From positions 3,809,501-3,873,500 of the forward strand of contig CP081303.1 in the NCBI GenBank assembly GCA_019720755.1: a stretch of 64,000 bases of DNA. The letters run 5' to 3'. Position 1 is the first letter of the stretch, and every line of letters starts with the position of its first letter. Positions 27,374-36,287 of this stretch are shown one piece after another. The notes under the pieces were generated by a model. The model was not told the origin of the DNA. It made no database searches and saw only the letters and a program-made list of their open reading frames with translations. The position numbers were made by a program, and so were the translations under genes. The stretch comes from Prolixibacteraceae bacterium (GTDB taxonomy: Bacteria; Bacteroidota; Bacteroidia; Bacteroidales; Prolixibacteraceae).

Positions 27374-27391
27374 CGCACTAAATTTGAAATC

Positions 27392-29197
27392 ATGCAAAAT
27401 ATTAGAAATATTGCAATCATCGCTCACGTTGACCACGGTAAAACTACTTTGGTAGATAAGATGATCTTGCAAGCGAATATTCTTCGAAAAAATCAGGAAA
27501 CAAAAGATCTTATCCTTGACAACAATGATCTTGAGAGAGAGAGAGGAATTACTATTCTATCTAAAAACGTATCTGTTCAATACAATGAAACAAAGATCAA
27601 CATTATCGATACTCCAGGTCACTCGGATTTCGGTGGTGAAGTAGAACGTGTTCTTAATATGGCAGATGGTGTTCTTCTTTTGGTAGATGCCTTTGAAGGA
27701 ACAATGCCTCAAACTCGCTTTGTTTTGGAAAAAGCGATTGCATTAGGTCTTAAACCTATTGTGGTTGTGAATAAGGTAGACAAACCAAACTGTCGTCCTG
27801 AAGAAGTTCAAGAACAAGTATTCGATCTAATGTTTAGCCTTGGTGCTACTGAAGACCAACTAGAGTTTCCTACCATTTATGGTTCAGCTAAACAAGGTTG
27901 GATGAGTGAAGAATGGAATAACCCAACAGAAGATATTACACCTCTTCTAGATGCAATTATTGAACATATTCCTGCTCCAGTAGAGAACCCAGGTACCCCT
28001 CAGATGTTAATTACTTCTCTTGATTTCTCTAATTATGTTGGTCGTATCGCTATCGGTCGTATCAATAGAGGAGAATTGAAAGAAGGAATGAATGTATCTC
28101 TTGCAAAACGTGATGGTTCTATCTCTAGAACTAAAATTAAAGAGATCTACACTTTCTCTGGTCTTGGAAAAGAAAAGGTAGAGTCTGTGAAAAATGGAGA
28201 TATCTGTTCTCTTGTTGGTATCAACGGTTTTGACATTGGGGATACTATTTGTGATTTCGAAAACCCTGAGCCATTAAAGCCTATTGCTGTTGACGAACCT
28301 ACAATGAGCATGTTGTTTACTATTAACAACTCTCCATTCTTCGGAAAAGAGGGTAAATATGTTACAAGTAGACACCTAAGCGATCGTCTTAAAGCAGAGC
28401 TTGAGAAGAACCTTGCTCTTAGAGTGGAGCCTACATCTTCAGCGGATGCTTGGAATGTATATGGTCGTGGTGTACTTCACTTATCTGTACTTATCGAAAC
28501 AATGCGTCGCGAAGGATATGAACTTCAAGTAGGACAGCCTCAAGTTTTAATAAAAGAGATTGATGGCGTGAAAAACGAGCCTATTGAGGAGTTGAGCATT
28601 GACCTTCCTGAAGAACTTTCATCCACTGCAGTAGACCTTGTCTCTCGTCGTAAAGGTGAAATGTTAAATATGGAGCGCAAGGACGATAGAATTCATTTAG
28701 AATTCCGTATCCCTTCTCGTGGTATCATTGGACTTCGTACAAATATGCTTACTGCTACTCAAGGCGAAGCTGTAATGTCTCACCGTTTTGTTGCTTATGA
28801 ACCTTATAAAGGTGCAATCCCAACACGTACAAATGGTTCATTGATTGCAATGGAGACTGGTACAACTTTTGCATACGCACTAAACAAACTTCAAGATAGA
28901 GGAAACTATTTTGTAGATCCACAAGAGAATATCTATGTTGGACAGGTTGTTGGTGAAAGCAGTAGAGCTGACGATATTGTTTTGAACGTTACAAAAAGTA
29001 AAAAACAATCAAACGTACGTTCATCAGGTACGGATGACAAAGTAAAACTTGCTCCACCTATTCGTTTTAGTCTTGAAGAAGCTTTGGAATATATCCAAAA
29101 AGACGAATATGTAGAGGTAACTCCTGAATCTATCAGAATCCGTAAAATTCTTTTAGATGAAAACGAAAGAAAAAGAGCATCAAAACAGATAGGATAA
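27392..29197 (+). CDS. typA: translational GTPase TypA/BipA
   Basis: A 601-residue ribosome-binding GTPase started at the ATG at 27392. A TTG seven codons earlier falls inside the -7 element and is rejected. G1 is IIAHVDHGKTTL, switch I has RERGITILSKN, G3 is DTPGHSDF, and G4 is VVNKVDKP. EF-G-like domains II, III and V follow, and the C-terminal domain typical of BipA ends in a lysine-rich region. The family assists 50S assembly and growth at low temperature or under stress. It is a single gene with a strong terminator (29231-29267). Confidence 0.97.
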   Translation: MQNIRNIAIIAHVDHGKTTLVDKMILQANILRKNQETKDLILDNNDLERERGITILSKNVSVQYNETKINIIDTPGHSDFGGEVERVLNMADGVLLLVDAFEGTMPQTRFVLEKAIALGLKPIVVVNKVDKPNCRPEEVQEQVFDLMFSLGATEDQLEFPTIYGSAKQGWMSEEWNNPTEDITPLLDAIIEHIPAPVENPGTPQMLITSLDFSNYVGRIAIGRINRGELKEGMNVSLAKRDGSISRTKIKEIYTFSGLGKEKVESVKNGDICSLVGINGFDIGDTICDFENPEPLKPIAVDEPTMSMLFTINNSPFFGKEGKYVTSRHLSDRLKAELEKNLALRVEPTSSADAWNVYGRGVLHLSVLIETMRREGYELQVGQPQVLIKEIDGVKNEPIEELSIDLPEELSSTAVDLVSRRKGEMLNMERKDDRIHLEFRIPSRGIIGLRTNMLTATQGEAVMSHRFVAYEPYKGAIPTRTNGSLIAMETGTTFAYALNKLQDRGNYFVDPQENIYVGQVVGESSRADDIVLNVTKSKKQSNVRSSGTDDKVKLAPPIRFSLEEALEYIQKDEYVEVTPESIRIRKILLDENERKRASKQIG

Positions 29198-29230
29198 TGA
29201 CTGTCTGAGTTTGTCTCAAACAATATTTGC

Positions 29231-29267
29231 ACAGAGGGGAGATCTTATTTTTAGATCTCCCCTCTGT
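29231..29267 (+). terminator. strong terminator of typA
   Basis: A perfect 15-bp inverted repeat (ACAGAGGGGAGATCT and its complement) with a 7-base loop and T-rich sequence after it, 33 bases past the typA stop. Confidence 0.88.
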
Positions 29268-29679
29268 TATTTTATGAACTTTAGATTCCATAATTTAACG
29301 ATACCATACGAACAAAAAACAATACTCCTCCAAATACTAAAAATCTGTTTATATCCTCTTCATAAACAAACTCCACTAAGGAGCCCCTCAATTATATATA
29401 AGCATTTACTATCCAAACACATAACACAAGATTAACTTGCAGGATGATAAATCTATCGTTCCGACTAGCCTCAAATATCTTCTTTTAACAAGATTTATAC
29501 TCAATGGCTCCTAAAAATATTCTAATAACCATACTCTTATAAGAAAAAATCCATAATAGAACCTGTGCATTTTAGGTTAAACGACCTAGTATAAAATGGC
29601 ACATAAAAATTATGTATCTTTTTTTTAACTTTAATTAACATGCATAACAATACACTCTACTAAATGGGGACATCCAAGC

Positions 29680-29724
29680 ATAATACTATATAATGCAATA
29701 GTACTATGTATTGCATAGTACTAT
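29680..29724. promoter_or_regulatory. three-copy palindrome array, candidate PadR operator
   Basis: The 10-bp palindrome ATAGTACTAT occurs exactly at 29698-29707 and 29715-29724, and once with a single change (ATAATACTAT) at 29680-29689, so starts are 18 and 17 bases apart. A second inverted repeat, ATGCAAT (29693-29699) and ATTGCAT (29710-29716), is woven through it. The array covers the -33 region of the PadR operon promoter, as expected for an autorepressor. Confidence 0.6.
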
Positions 29725-29740
29725 ATTAATACTACTTTTG
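29711..29740 (+). promoter_or_regulatory. promoter of the PadR-PspC operon
   Basis: TTG at 29711-29713, then 19 bases, then TACTTTTG at 29733-29740: a full match to the Bacteroidota -33/-7 pattern. The start codon is 33 bases downstream. The -33 lies inside the palindrome array. Confidence 0.65.
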
Positions 29741-29773
29741 TAATAGGTCAATAAATTAAAACTATTAATTACC

Positions 29774-30100
29774 ATGAAGTTAGACAATACCAAAGCACAG
29801 ATGCGAAAAGGGATATTGGAATATTGTGTACTTCTACTTTTATCCAAAAGGCCTCTGTATGCCTCTGAATTGATTCAAGAGCTTAAGAATGCCAAGCTGA
29901 TTATTGTGGAGGGAACCTTATATCCTTTGTTAACAAGATTAAAAAATGCCGGTCTTTTGGACTATCAATGGCAAGAATCTCAACAAGGTCCCCCACGTAA
30001 ATATTATACTCTTACGGATTCTGGGAATATCTTCTTACAAGGACTAGAAGAGTCGTGGACAGAATTATCCAATACAGTCAATAATATCAAGAAACTATAA
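29774..30100 (+). CDS. PadR-family transcriptional regulator
   Basis: A 108-residue winged-helix repressor of the short PadR class. The DNA-binding core is KGILEYCVLLLLSKRPLYASELIQEL, followed by VEGTLYPLLTRLKNAGLLDY and the wing GPPRKYYTLTDSG. Short PadR proteins dimerise through the C-terminal helix and often control envelope-stress genes. It starts the operon PadR-PspC 17 bases before the PspC-domain gene, an arrangement seen repeatedly in Bacteroidota. Its own promoter carries palindromes that it may bind. Confidence 0.93.
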   Translation: MKLDNTKAQMRKGILEYCVLLLLSKRPLYASELIQELKNAKLIIVEGTLYPLLTRLKNAGLLDYQWQESQQGPPRKYYTLTDSGNIFLQGLEESWTELSNTVNNIKKL

Positions 30101-30117
30101 TCTAAATATATCCTGAA

Positions 30118-31548
30118 ATGAAAAAAACAGTCAATATAAATCTGGCAGGAACCACATTCCATATAGATGAGGATGCATATGCCCTACTTCATGAATATCT
30201 AAAGAAATTAAAAGCTTACTATCATGGTAATGAAGAAGGGGTGGATATAATTCAAGATATCGAGTCTAGAATTGCGGAGCTATTTATTGAATTCAGAATT
30301 AGAGAGAGTACTCCAATCAACCTAGTAATGACACAACGAGTAATTGATCAACTAGGCGATCCATCTATGTTTGAAGAGAACGAGGAGGAGACGGAGAAAA
30401 ATCTCAATAAAACGAATAATAATCCTTCAAAAAAACTCTTCAGAGATCCTACGAACAAAATTTTAGGGGGAGTATTTTCAGGGGTGTGTGCCTATGCAAA
30501 TATTAAACTTACTGCTGTTCGTATCATTGCTATTATTGCATTAATAATTTATTGGCCAATTTCAATTATTTATTTAGTTCTATGGATCATCATTCCGGGA
30601 GCTAAAACAAAGACCGATTTTATGCAGATGAGAGGAATCGACCCAACGGTAGAAAATATCGAAAGATTTACACAACAAGAGGACTATTCAAAAAACAGAT
30701 CTTCTTTCGGCAATGGTTGTTTGACTGCTTTGTTGGTCCTAATATTAGGCATACTACTGCTACCATTACTATTAATTCTACTTATATTCATTATCATTAT
30801 ACCTATTGCTTTTGCAGTGCCTGGTCTAATGCACCAATCATTAGAACCATATATAGATCCAGAAAGAATCATTAATTTCTCGACATGGAGTGTCATTGCA
30901 TCTTTAGGTCTAGTCATCATTCCTTTACTTATTATACTCATATTCCGTCTAAGACATATTCAATGGAAAAAAGAGGTCAAAAGATTGGTCACACTAATCC
31001 TACTAATTATTTGGATTATGTGTGGTGTACAGGTTGTAAATAATGGTGTTATCATATTTAAAGATTTTTCAGGATCTTCAATCCACTTTAATTACAAAGA
31101 CAATAAAACGTTCAATAGCTTCGATAGATCCATAATTGATAGTAAAGCAGATACACTTTGGATAAAAACAAAACTACCTAAGGGGGCAGAAGAATCGCTA
31201 TTCCCAACGAAACTGAACATTAAGAAGAGTAATGACTCTTTGTTTCATATTAAATTAAGTACTACTTCTAAGAATAGCACAAGTCTTGATAATAAAAGAT
31301 CTTACTTCTTTACTTTGAAACAAGATACATTGTATATCTCTCCCAAACTTTTTAAAGCAGATAATGTAAAATTTGACGATATTAAATATACTTTATTTGT
31401 TCCTATTGAACATACTATTTTTATCGATGAACCATTAAAAAACATCTTAGATGATGTAAAGAATACATCAAATACATGGGACTATGAAATGGCTAATCAT
31501 TTTTGGAAACAGTCTATAAAGGGACTAGAGAGAGTTGACGAGAAATAA
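30118..31548 (+). CDS. PspC-domain membrane protein
   Basis: A 476-residue membrane protein. The soluble N-terminus (KKTVNINLAGTTFHIDEDAYALLHEYLKKL, residues 1-100) is typical of the long PspC proteins. The PspC domain follows (LFRDPTNKILGGVFSGVCAYANI, about 108-160). Three more membrane segments occupy roughly 195-310, and a soluble C-terminal region of about 160 residues follows. In E. coli PspC senses envelope damage and activates phage-shock proteins; in Bacteroidota the partners are less known. It is coupled to PadR (17 bases) and followed by a DUF4252 gene and a second, minimal PspC. Confidence 0.88.
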   Translation: MKKTVNINLAGTTFHIDEDAYALLHEYLKKLKAYYHGNEEGVDIIQDIESRIAELFIEFRIRESTPINLVMTQRVIDQLGDPSMFEENEEETEKNLNKTNNNPSKKLFRDPTNKILGGVFSGVCAYANIKLTAVRIIAIIALIIYWPISIIYLVLWIIIPGAKTKTDFMQMRGIDPTVENIERFTQQEDYSKNRSSFGNGCLTALLVLILGILLLPLLLILLIFIIIIPIAFAVPGLMHQSLEPYIDPERIINFSTWSVIASLGLVIIPLLIILIFRLRHIQWKKEVKRLVTLILLIIWIMCGVQVVNNGVIIFKDFSGSSIHFNYKDNKTFNSFDRSIIDSKADTLWIKTKLPKGAEESLFPTKLNIKKSNDSLFHIKLSTTSKNSTSLDNKRSYFFTLKQDTLYISPKLFKADNVKFDDIKYTLFVPIEHTIFIDEPLKNILDDVKNTSNTWDYEMANHFWKQSIKGLERVDEK

Positions 31549-31682
31549 CAAACTCTGTCTCAAGATCAAATAAAAAGCGTTAATGCGAGCAAGAGAGATT
31601 ATAATATAATAATATTGTTTTATATTTTTACATAAACTTTTTTCTTAAAAGATTAAATGAATCAAATATTTATAATAGCAAT

Positions 31683-32189
31683 ATGAAAAATACAATCCTT
31701 TCTCTCTTTCTCCTTCTGCTTTCGACAGCAGTTAATGCACAGTCGAAATCAGATGATATCTATGACTCTATTGAAGCAAGTGATGCAGCTACTTATATGG
31801 AAATGTCACGACCATTTATTAGTATGTCGTCAACAAATTTAGGAGCACAACAAGCAGAAATAGTCAACCACATAGACGAAGTGCGTTTTATTCACTACGA
31901 TATCTCAAAAGGAGATTTAAAACCAACCTTTGAGAAATTTGTATGTAAGGCTTTCTCAAAAAGGCCTTTTAAAGACTACGATATTGTAAAAGAGATGAAT
32001 ATTGACAGATCAGATATTTCATTCAATTCATGGGTAATAAATGAAAAATCTAAAATTCATGAGTTCCATATCTTAATTACTCCAGATGAAGAAAAGCAGG
32101 GTGCATTTTTGATCTCTTATTATGGGGAGTTTGGCAATCTAGAGCTTGATTATCTGAAAGCGATGGCAATGAAAGATATTGGTCTATAA
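31683..32189 (+). CDS. DUF4252-like secreted protein
   Basis: A 168-residue exported protein with a signal peptide (ILSLFLLLLSTAVNAQ) and a body resembling DUF4252 proteins, small periplasmic or lipoprotein-like factors common in Bacteroidota. Segments such as IHEFHILITPDEEKQGAFLISYYGEFGNLELD suggest an alpha/beta fold; no lipobox cysteine is present. It lies between two PspC genes, 13 bases before the second, and so probably belongs to the same envelope-stress unit. The molecular role is unknown. Confidence 0.65.
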   Translation: MKNTILSLFLLLLSTAVNAQSKSDDIYDSIEASDAATYMEMSRPFISMSSTNLGAQQAEIVNHIDEVRFIHYDISKGDLKPTFEKFVCKAFSKRPFKDYDIVKEMNIDRSDISFNSWVINEKSKIHEFHILITPDEEKQGAFLISYYGEFGNLELDYLKAMAMKDIGL

Positions 32190-32202
32190 AAAATGATAAC
32201 AA

Positions 32203-32400
32203 ATGAATAAACTTAGAAGATCAAAGAATAAGGTTATTGCAGGTGTATGCGGAGGTCTAGCAAAATATATCAATCCAGATATTGATCCCGTTGCAGTAAG
32301 AGCAGCAACTGTTGTTTTATCAATTTGTATACCTATAATCCCAATAATCTACCTTGTCCTTGCATTGGTAATTCCAGATGAGAAAGACTATCGTTATTGA
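32203..32400 (+). CDS. minimal PspC-domain protein
   Basis: A 65-residue protein made of almost nothing but a PspC domain: KLRRSKNKVIAGVCGGLAKYINPDIDPVAVRAATVVL, then a strongly hydrophobic segment and the final VIPDEKDY. It would sit in the inner membrane. It is the last gene of the PadR-linked cluster and ends in a 15-bp hairpin at 32424-32460. It may act with the long PspC encoded 650 bases upstream. Confidence 0.88.
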   Translation: MNKLRRSKNKVIAGVCGGLAKYINPDIDPVAVRAATVVLSICIPIIPIIYLVLALVIPDEKDYRY

Positions 32401-32423
32401 TAATTTGAAGTTTATATTATAAC

Positions 32424-32460
32424 AAATGCCACAAATATTACGTTTATATTTGTGGCATTT
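32424..32460 (+). terminator. 15-bp hairpin after the minimal pspC gene, with a promoter box in its right arm
   Basis: A perfect 15-bp inverted repeat (AAATGCCACAAATAT and its complement) and a 7-base loop, 23 bases past the stop. No strong T-run follows. The right arm contains TATATTTG, the -7 box for rdgB, so the same bases seem to serve two purposes. Confidence 0.6.
32445..32452 (+). promoter_or_regulatory. -7 promoter element TATATTTG of rdgB
   Basis: An exact TAnnTTTG match 33 bases before the rdgB ATG at 32486, inside the right arm of the hairpin. It also argues against the earlier in-frame ATG at 32426. Confidence 0.5.
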
Positions 32461-32485
32461 ATCGTTATATAAAAAGAGTATTATT

Positions 32486-33073
32486 ATGAAGATTATTTTT
32501 GCAACCCATAATCCCAATAAATTAAGGGAAATACAACAGATGGTTGGAGCCTCTTATGTAGTTCTCGGATTAGAAGATATCCAATGTCATGACGAGATCG
32601 AAGAGACAGAGACTACACTAGAAGGCAATGCTCTGATTAAATCGAACTATATACATGAAAACTTCCATGTTAACTGCTTCTCTGATGATACAGGATTAGA
32701 GGTAGAGGCTCTCGATGGGGCACCTGGAGTATACTCTGCAAGATATGCTGGACCTGATTGTAACGCAGAAGACAATATGGACAAACTTCTAAAAAATCTA
32801 GGTAGCATAGAAAACCGTAAGGCACAGTTTAGAACAGTAATCTCACTGATCCTTGAAGATCAAAAATATCTATTTGAGGGGGTCGTTAAAGGCACCATCA
32901 CTAAAGAAAGATCTGGAAGTGATGGATTTGGTTATGATCCTATTTTTATGCCTGAGGGATACAACAAAACCTTCTCTGAAATGAGTTCTGATGAAAAAAA
33001 CCTTATTAGTCATAGAGGAGTTGCGGTAAGAAAACTAATTGCATTCCTAAAAAACTATCATTCTAATAAATAG
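32486..33073 (+). CDS. rdgB: non-canonical purine NTP pyrophosphatase (dITP/XTPase, RdgB/HAM1)
   Basis: A 195-residue house-cleaning enzyme that removes dITP and XTP from the nucleotide pool. The start at 32486 gives [16 protein letters not shown], the exact family opening; the longer frame from 32426 adds 20 unrelated residues. [24 protein letters not shown] holds the catalytic aspartates, and [11 protein letters not shown] and SHRG complete the substrate pocket. It is followed 40 bases later by porZ and then recO, a probable operon. Confidence 0.96.
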   Translation: MKIIFATHNPNKLREIQQMVGASYVVLGLEDIQCHDEIEETETTLEGNALIKSNYIHENFHVNCFSDDTGLEVEALDGAPGVYSARYAGPDCNAEDNMDKLLKNLGSIENRKAQFRTVISLILEDQKYLFEGVVKGTITKERSGSDGFGYDPIFMPEGYNKTFSEMSSDEKNLISHRGVAVRKLIAFLKNYHSNK

Positions 33074-33113
33074 ATCATTTGCTCCTATTTTTCAAAAATA
33101 ATGTCTTTATACC

Positions 33114-35432
33114 ATGATTCATCGATTTAAGATACATCTCATCTTAACCACTCTCTTCACATTCTATATTATCAATAATTCTAATGCTGAAAGATGGACA
33201 GTTTATGATAGCTTTAGCTCTCTACAACGAGTGATTTCAAGTAAAGATAAAGTGATAGGGTTATCCTCCACTGGACTTATCATCTACAATATGGAGGAGG
33301 AAGAGATACAAACACTTTCTAAAGTAGATGGACTATCCTTTACGTCTCCCTCAACGATGAATATCATGGGAGAAACTTTGGTAATTGGATACGAAAATGG
33401 AGGAATTAACCTTATCGAAGACAATGAGGTGTATGTCATCGATGATATACTATACGCAACAAGCCTAAAAAACAAAAAGATTTCAAATATTTATGTCAAA
33501 GGTAATGACATATACTTATGTTGTGAGTTTGGGATCATATGGATCAATGGGATAAAAAAAGAGATAAACGAAACCTGGATTGTTGGGGTCAATGGAGTTC
33601 AGACTTCTATTGTTGACATGGAGATATACAAAGATCATATATATGCATTAACATCTGAAGGTATCTTTATCTCTGCTCTCGACCCTCTTGTTAATAAGAT
33701 GAATTACACCAATTGGAAATTTTATCCCGCACCATTAGGAAATAAGCTGACCTCTTTATGTTCGTTCAAAAATCAGATGTTTGTTGGTTGTGATGGAAAC
33801 AAACCTCTATATCTTTTCAATTCTTTATCTGGTTTTAACGAAACGCCATACCATACCAAAAATTTAAAATCCATTGAATGTGACGATGAGTCTCTTTTAA
33901 TTGTAAACAAGAACAAACTGACGATATATAAAGGAGATTGGGATAATACTAAAAACCTATCCTCTTTAGAGTTAAATGATTCAGAAGAAAAAATGTCTAT
34001 AGAAGATGCTGCCATCGATAAAAATGGCAAATTATGGCTTGCCTCTACATCTAGTGGTCTTATTTCAACAGTCGACTTTAAAAGAGGAACATCTATTAAG
34101 ACCACCGGTCCAACAAATACATTCTTTCATAGAATGAGAACCGTTCAAGGAAAACTGTTGGGGGTTCATGGCTATCTTAATGACGAATGGTTTAATACCT
34201 GGACAAGGTTCCAATTTACCACTTGGTATTCGAAAGAGGATCACTGGAGTTATTACAGGAATAAAGATATTGAGAATCTTAAAGATGAAAGATTCTCTGA
34301 TATTACTGATATTGTGCAAGACCCTAGAGATGAAAATCACCTATTTATTAGCTCATTTGGTTCTGGACTAATGGAGATTAAAAACAACGAATGTGTCGAA
34401 ATATATACCGATAAAAATAGTCCGCTATTTAATATCGTTCCCCGCAATGTTCGCTATGTACGTATCGGAGGAATGGATATAGATAGAGATGGAACACTCT
34501 GGCTAACAAATCTAGCAAACGATTATTTCCTAAGAAGCTTTAAAGATGGACAATGGAAACAATACAATTCTCCTGATGGAGACAAATTCTCACGTGTAAA
34601 GCGTCCATATATTATAGGCGACAACATTTGGGTACCCAAAGAAGGAAATCCTGAGATTTTTGTCATGGATAAAAGTGGGACAAACAGAAGAGTTATTCAG
34701 GTAAAATCTCATTTTCAAAACAATACAGAAAGTATATTTACAGAAGCTAAGTTTGTTACTGAAATAGCCATGGATAAAGAGGGGCAAGTATGGGTTGGTA
34801 CAGATAAAGGGGTATTTGTATATCCATATCCTGAGATGGCTCTATCTAAAAACGATTTTTATGCTTACCGACCATCCATTGACCTTGGAGATAATATTTT
34901 TCACCCTATGCTAGGGTCCAACCACATTACCTCTATTGCTGTCGATGAAGGCAACCAAAAATGGATAGGAACTTTAGATAATGGGATTTTTCTATTCAAC
35001 CCGAATGGAAACAAACAACTAAAGCATTTTGACAAAGACAACAGTCCTATCCCATCGAATAAAATAAGACAGATTGTTATTGAACCTAATAGTGGAGAAG
35101 TCTTTATTTCTACCAATGAAGGGCTAATATCCCTTACAGGAGATGCAATGAAACCGCAATTAGAAATGTCCAACATTTCTGTATACCCTAGCCCATATAA
35201 GCTTTCCTCCTCTGAAATTCTTACTATTGAAGGACTTGTTTTAAATAGTAATATTAGAATACTGAATACAGCAAATAAATTAGTCGCAGTGATTCAGTCT
35301 AAAGGGGGAAAGGCAATATGGAATGCCAGAGATACTTATGGTAACAAAGTAACATCTGGAGTCTATCACATTCTTGTATCTAACGCAGACGGTACACTTA
35401 CAGGATCAAGCAAGGTATTAATCATAAATTAA
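33114..35432 (+). CDS. porZ: type IX secretion system protein PorZ-like beta-propeller
   Basis: A 772-residue exported protein of nearly the same length as Porphyromonas PorZ (776). After a signal peptide (ILTTLFTFYIINNSNA) come repeated propeller blades (GLSSTGLIIYNMEEEEIQTLSK, IDKNGKLWLASTSSGLI, MDKEGQVWVGTDKGVFVY, VDEGNQKWIGTLDNGIFLF). These make up two propellers, followed by a C-terminal beta-sandwich like a type IX sorting domain (ISVYPSPYKLSSSEI, WNARDTYGNKVTSGVYHILV). PorZ acts at the cell surface in the attachment complex that links cargo to lipopolysaccharide. Five bases separate it from recO. The propellers alone could also be those of a two-component sensor, but no kinase part is present. 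Confidence 0.8.
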   Translation: MIHRFKIHLILTTLFTFYIINNSNAERWTVYDSFSSLQRVISSKDKVIGLSSTGLIIYNMEEEEIQTLSKVDGLSFTSPSTMNIMGETLVIGYENGGINLIEDNEVYVIDDILYATSLKNKKISNIYVKGNDIYLCCEFGIIWINGIKKEINETWIVGVNGVQTSIVDMEIYKDHIYALTSEGIFISALDPLVNKMNYTNWKFYPAPLGNKLTSLCSFKNQMFVGCDGNKPLYLFNSLSGFNETPYHTKNLKSIECDDESLLIVNKNKLTIYKGDWDNTKNLSSLELNDSEEKMSIEDAAIDKNGKLWLASTSSGLISTVDFKRGTSIKTTGPTNTFFHRMRTVQGKLLGVHGYLNDEWFNTWTRFQFTTWYSKEDHWSYYRNKDIENLKDERFSDITDIVQDPRDENHLFISSFGSGLMEIKNNECVEIYTDKNSPLFNIVPRNVRYVRIGGMDIDRDGTLWLTNLANDYFLRSFKDGQWKQYNSPDGDKFSRVKRPYIIGDNIWVPKEGNPEIFVMDKSGTNRRVIQVKSHFQNNTESIFTEAKFVTEIAMDKEGQVWVGTDKGVFVYPYPEMALSKNDFYAYRPSIDLGDNIFHPMLGSNHITSIAVDEGNQKWIGTLDNGIFLFNPNGNKQLKHFDKDNSPIPSNKIRQIVIEPNSGEVFISTNEGLISLTGDAMKPQLEMSNISVYPSPYKLSSSEILTIEGLVLNSNIRILNTANKLVAVIQSKGGKAIWNARDTYGNKVTSGVYHILVSNADGTLTGSSKVLIIN

Positions 35433-35437
35433 TCTCG

Positions 35438-36109
35438 ATGGAACCTATCCGTACTTCAGCAATCGTATTGGGTTGTAATGACTATACCACAAGTAAAAAA
35501 ATAGTCAAATTACTGACTCCTAATTTTGGAAAAATTGAGTGTATTGTTACGGGAGTATCGTCAAAAAAAGGTAAGATCAAAAGAGCTTACCTACAACCTT
35601 CATTCAACCTAGAATGTATCGTAGAGAAAAAGAATGAATCCAAAGCTCTGTACACTTTGAAAGAGTTTCATATAAAAGAGAACTATTATACAATACCATA
35701 TGACGTCCTAAAATCTAGCCAAGTGTTCTTTCTATGTGAAGCCATACAGAAGTTAACAGTGGAAGATACCCAACAACAACTCCTATATGAATTTGTCTCT
35801 AATGCGTTTCAAATGCTAGATGTCTCAGATAAAGGGGCAGAAAACTTCCATATTATATTTCTTTTTGAACTACTAAAAATACAAGGATATCCATTATCAA
35901 ATAATGAGATCCCTTTATATAAAACAAAGGATATCGATTATAAAGAGTTAAACATAGAGGATCTTAACTTCAATAAAATAACGACGCTCAATTGGAATAG
36001 AAACATAAGAAATCAATGGATAGAGCTTATACTAAGACATATTGAGATCACTCTTAATATTCGCTTTAGAATGAAATCGCTATCAATTCTCAAACAAATT
36101 TTTGATTAA
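35438..36109 (+). CDS. recO: DNA repair protein RecO
   Basis: A 223-residue RecO of normal length with an N-terminal OB-fold (IRTSAIVLGCNDYTTSKKIVKLLTPNFGKIECIVTGVSSKK), then a helical domain. It helps RecR load RecA on single-stranded DNA in gap repair. The zinc-finger cysteines of some RecO proteins are absent, as usual in this phylum. It begins 5 bases after porZ and ends the rdgB-porZ-recO unit. Confidence 0.88.
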   Translation: MEPIRTSAIVLGCNDYTTSKKIVKLLTPNFGKIECIVTGVSSKKGKIKRAYLQPSFNLECIVEKKNESKALYTLKEFHIKENYYTIPYDVLKSSQVFFLCEAIQKLTVEDTQQQLLYEFVSNAFQMLDVSDKGAENFHIIFLFELLKIQGYPLSNNEIPLYKTKDIDYKELNIEDLNFNKITTLNWNRNIRNQWIELILRHIEITLNIRFRMKSLSILKQIFD

Positions 36110-36253
36110 TCTGTTCTACTCAATAGCAATATATAAAAAAACGATCTATAGATATATAAAATAACAAACTAACATTCAAGCATTTAAATAAATACTATTA
36201 TATTCTGTTGATAAGAAAATTTCTAGTAAATATAGTTTGGACCGTTTTTTGTT

Positions 36254-36261
36254 TACTTTTG
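36254..36261 (+). promoter_or_regulatory. -7 promoter element TACTTTTG of the aminotransferase-like gene
   Basis: An exact TAnnTTTG match 26 bases before the ATG at 36288. It lies inside the longer reading frame that opens at 36237, so it supports the later start. Confidence 0.55.
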
Positions 36262-36287
36262 TTTTGGATTTTATTCTAAATGAGAAT

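Larger units (their letters stand above)
26592..27391. other. 800-base divergent intergenic region between the TonB receptor and typA
   Basis: No protein gene is apparent. Visible elements are a TATTTTTG box at 26746-26753 (+) and the typA -7 box at 27366-27373. The plus-strand box is over 600 bases from typA and only MN-stop follows it, so it could drive a non-coding RNA. I could not find a TAnnTTTG box on the minus strand for the receptor gene. Confidence 0.4.
29268..29773. other. AT-rich intergenic region before the PadR operon
   Basis: About 500 bases without a credible gene. The left part is featureless. The right end holds the operator-like palindromes at 29680-29724 and the promoter at 29711-29740. 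Confidence 0.45.

Noticed and set aside
29211-29435. 74-residue plus-strand frame after typA
   Set aside because: It begins in the typA tail region and runs through the strong terminator hairpin; its translation looks random and no promoter serves it.
29590-29610. Second sigma-54 promoter (TGGCAC)
   Set aside because: TGGCAC is present but there is no GC at the -12 position at the right spacing.
33114-35432. Hybrid two-component sensor with propeller domain
   Set aside because: No transmembrane segment, kinase or receiver domain follows the propellers; the C-terminal part is a sorting-domain-like sandwich, and the length fits PorZ.
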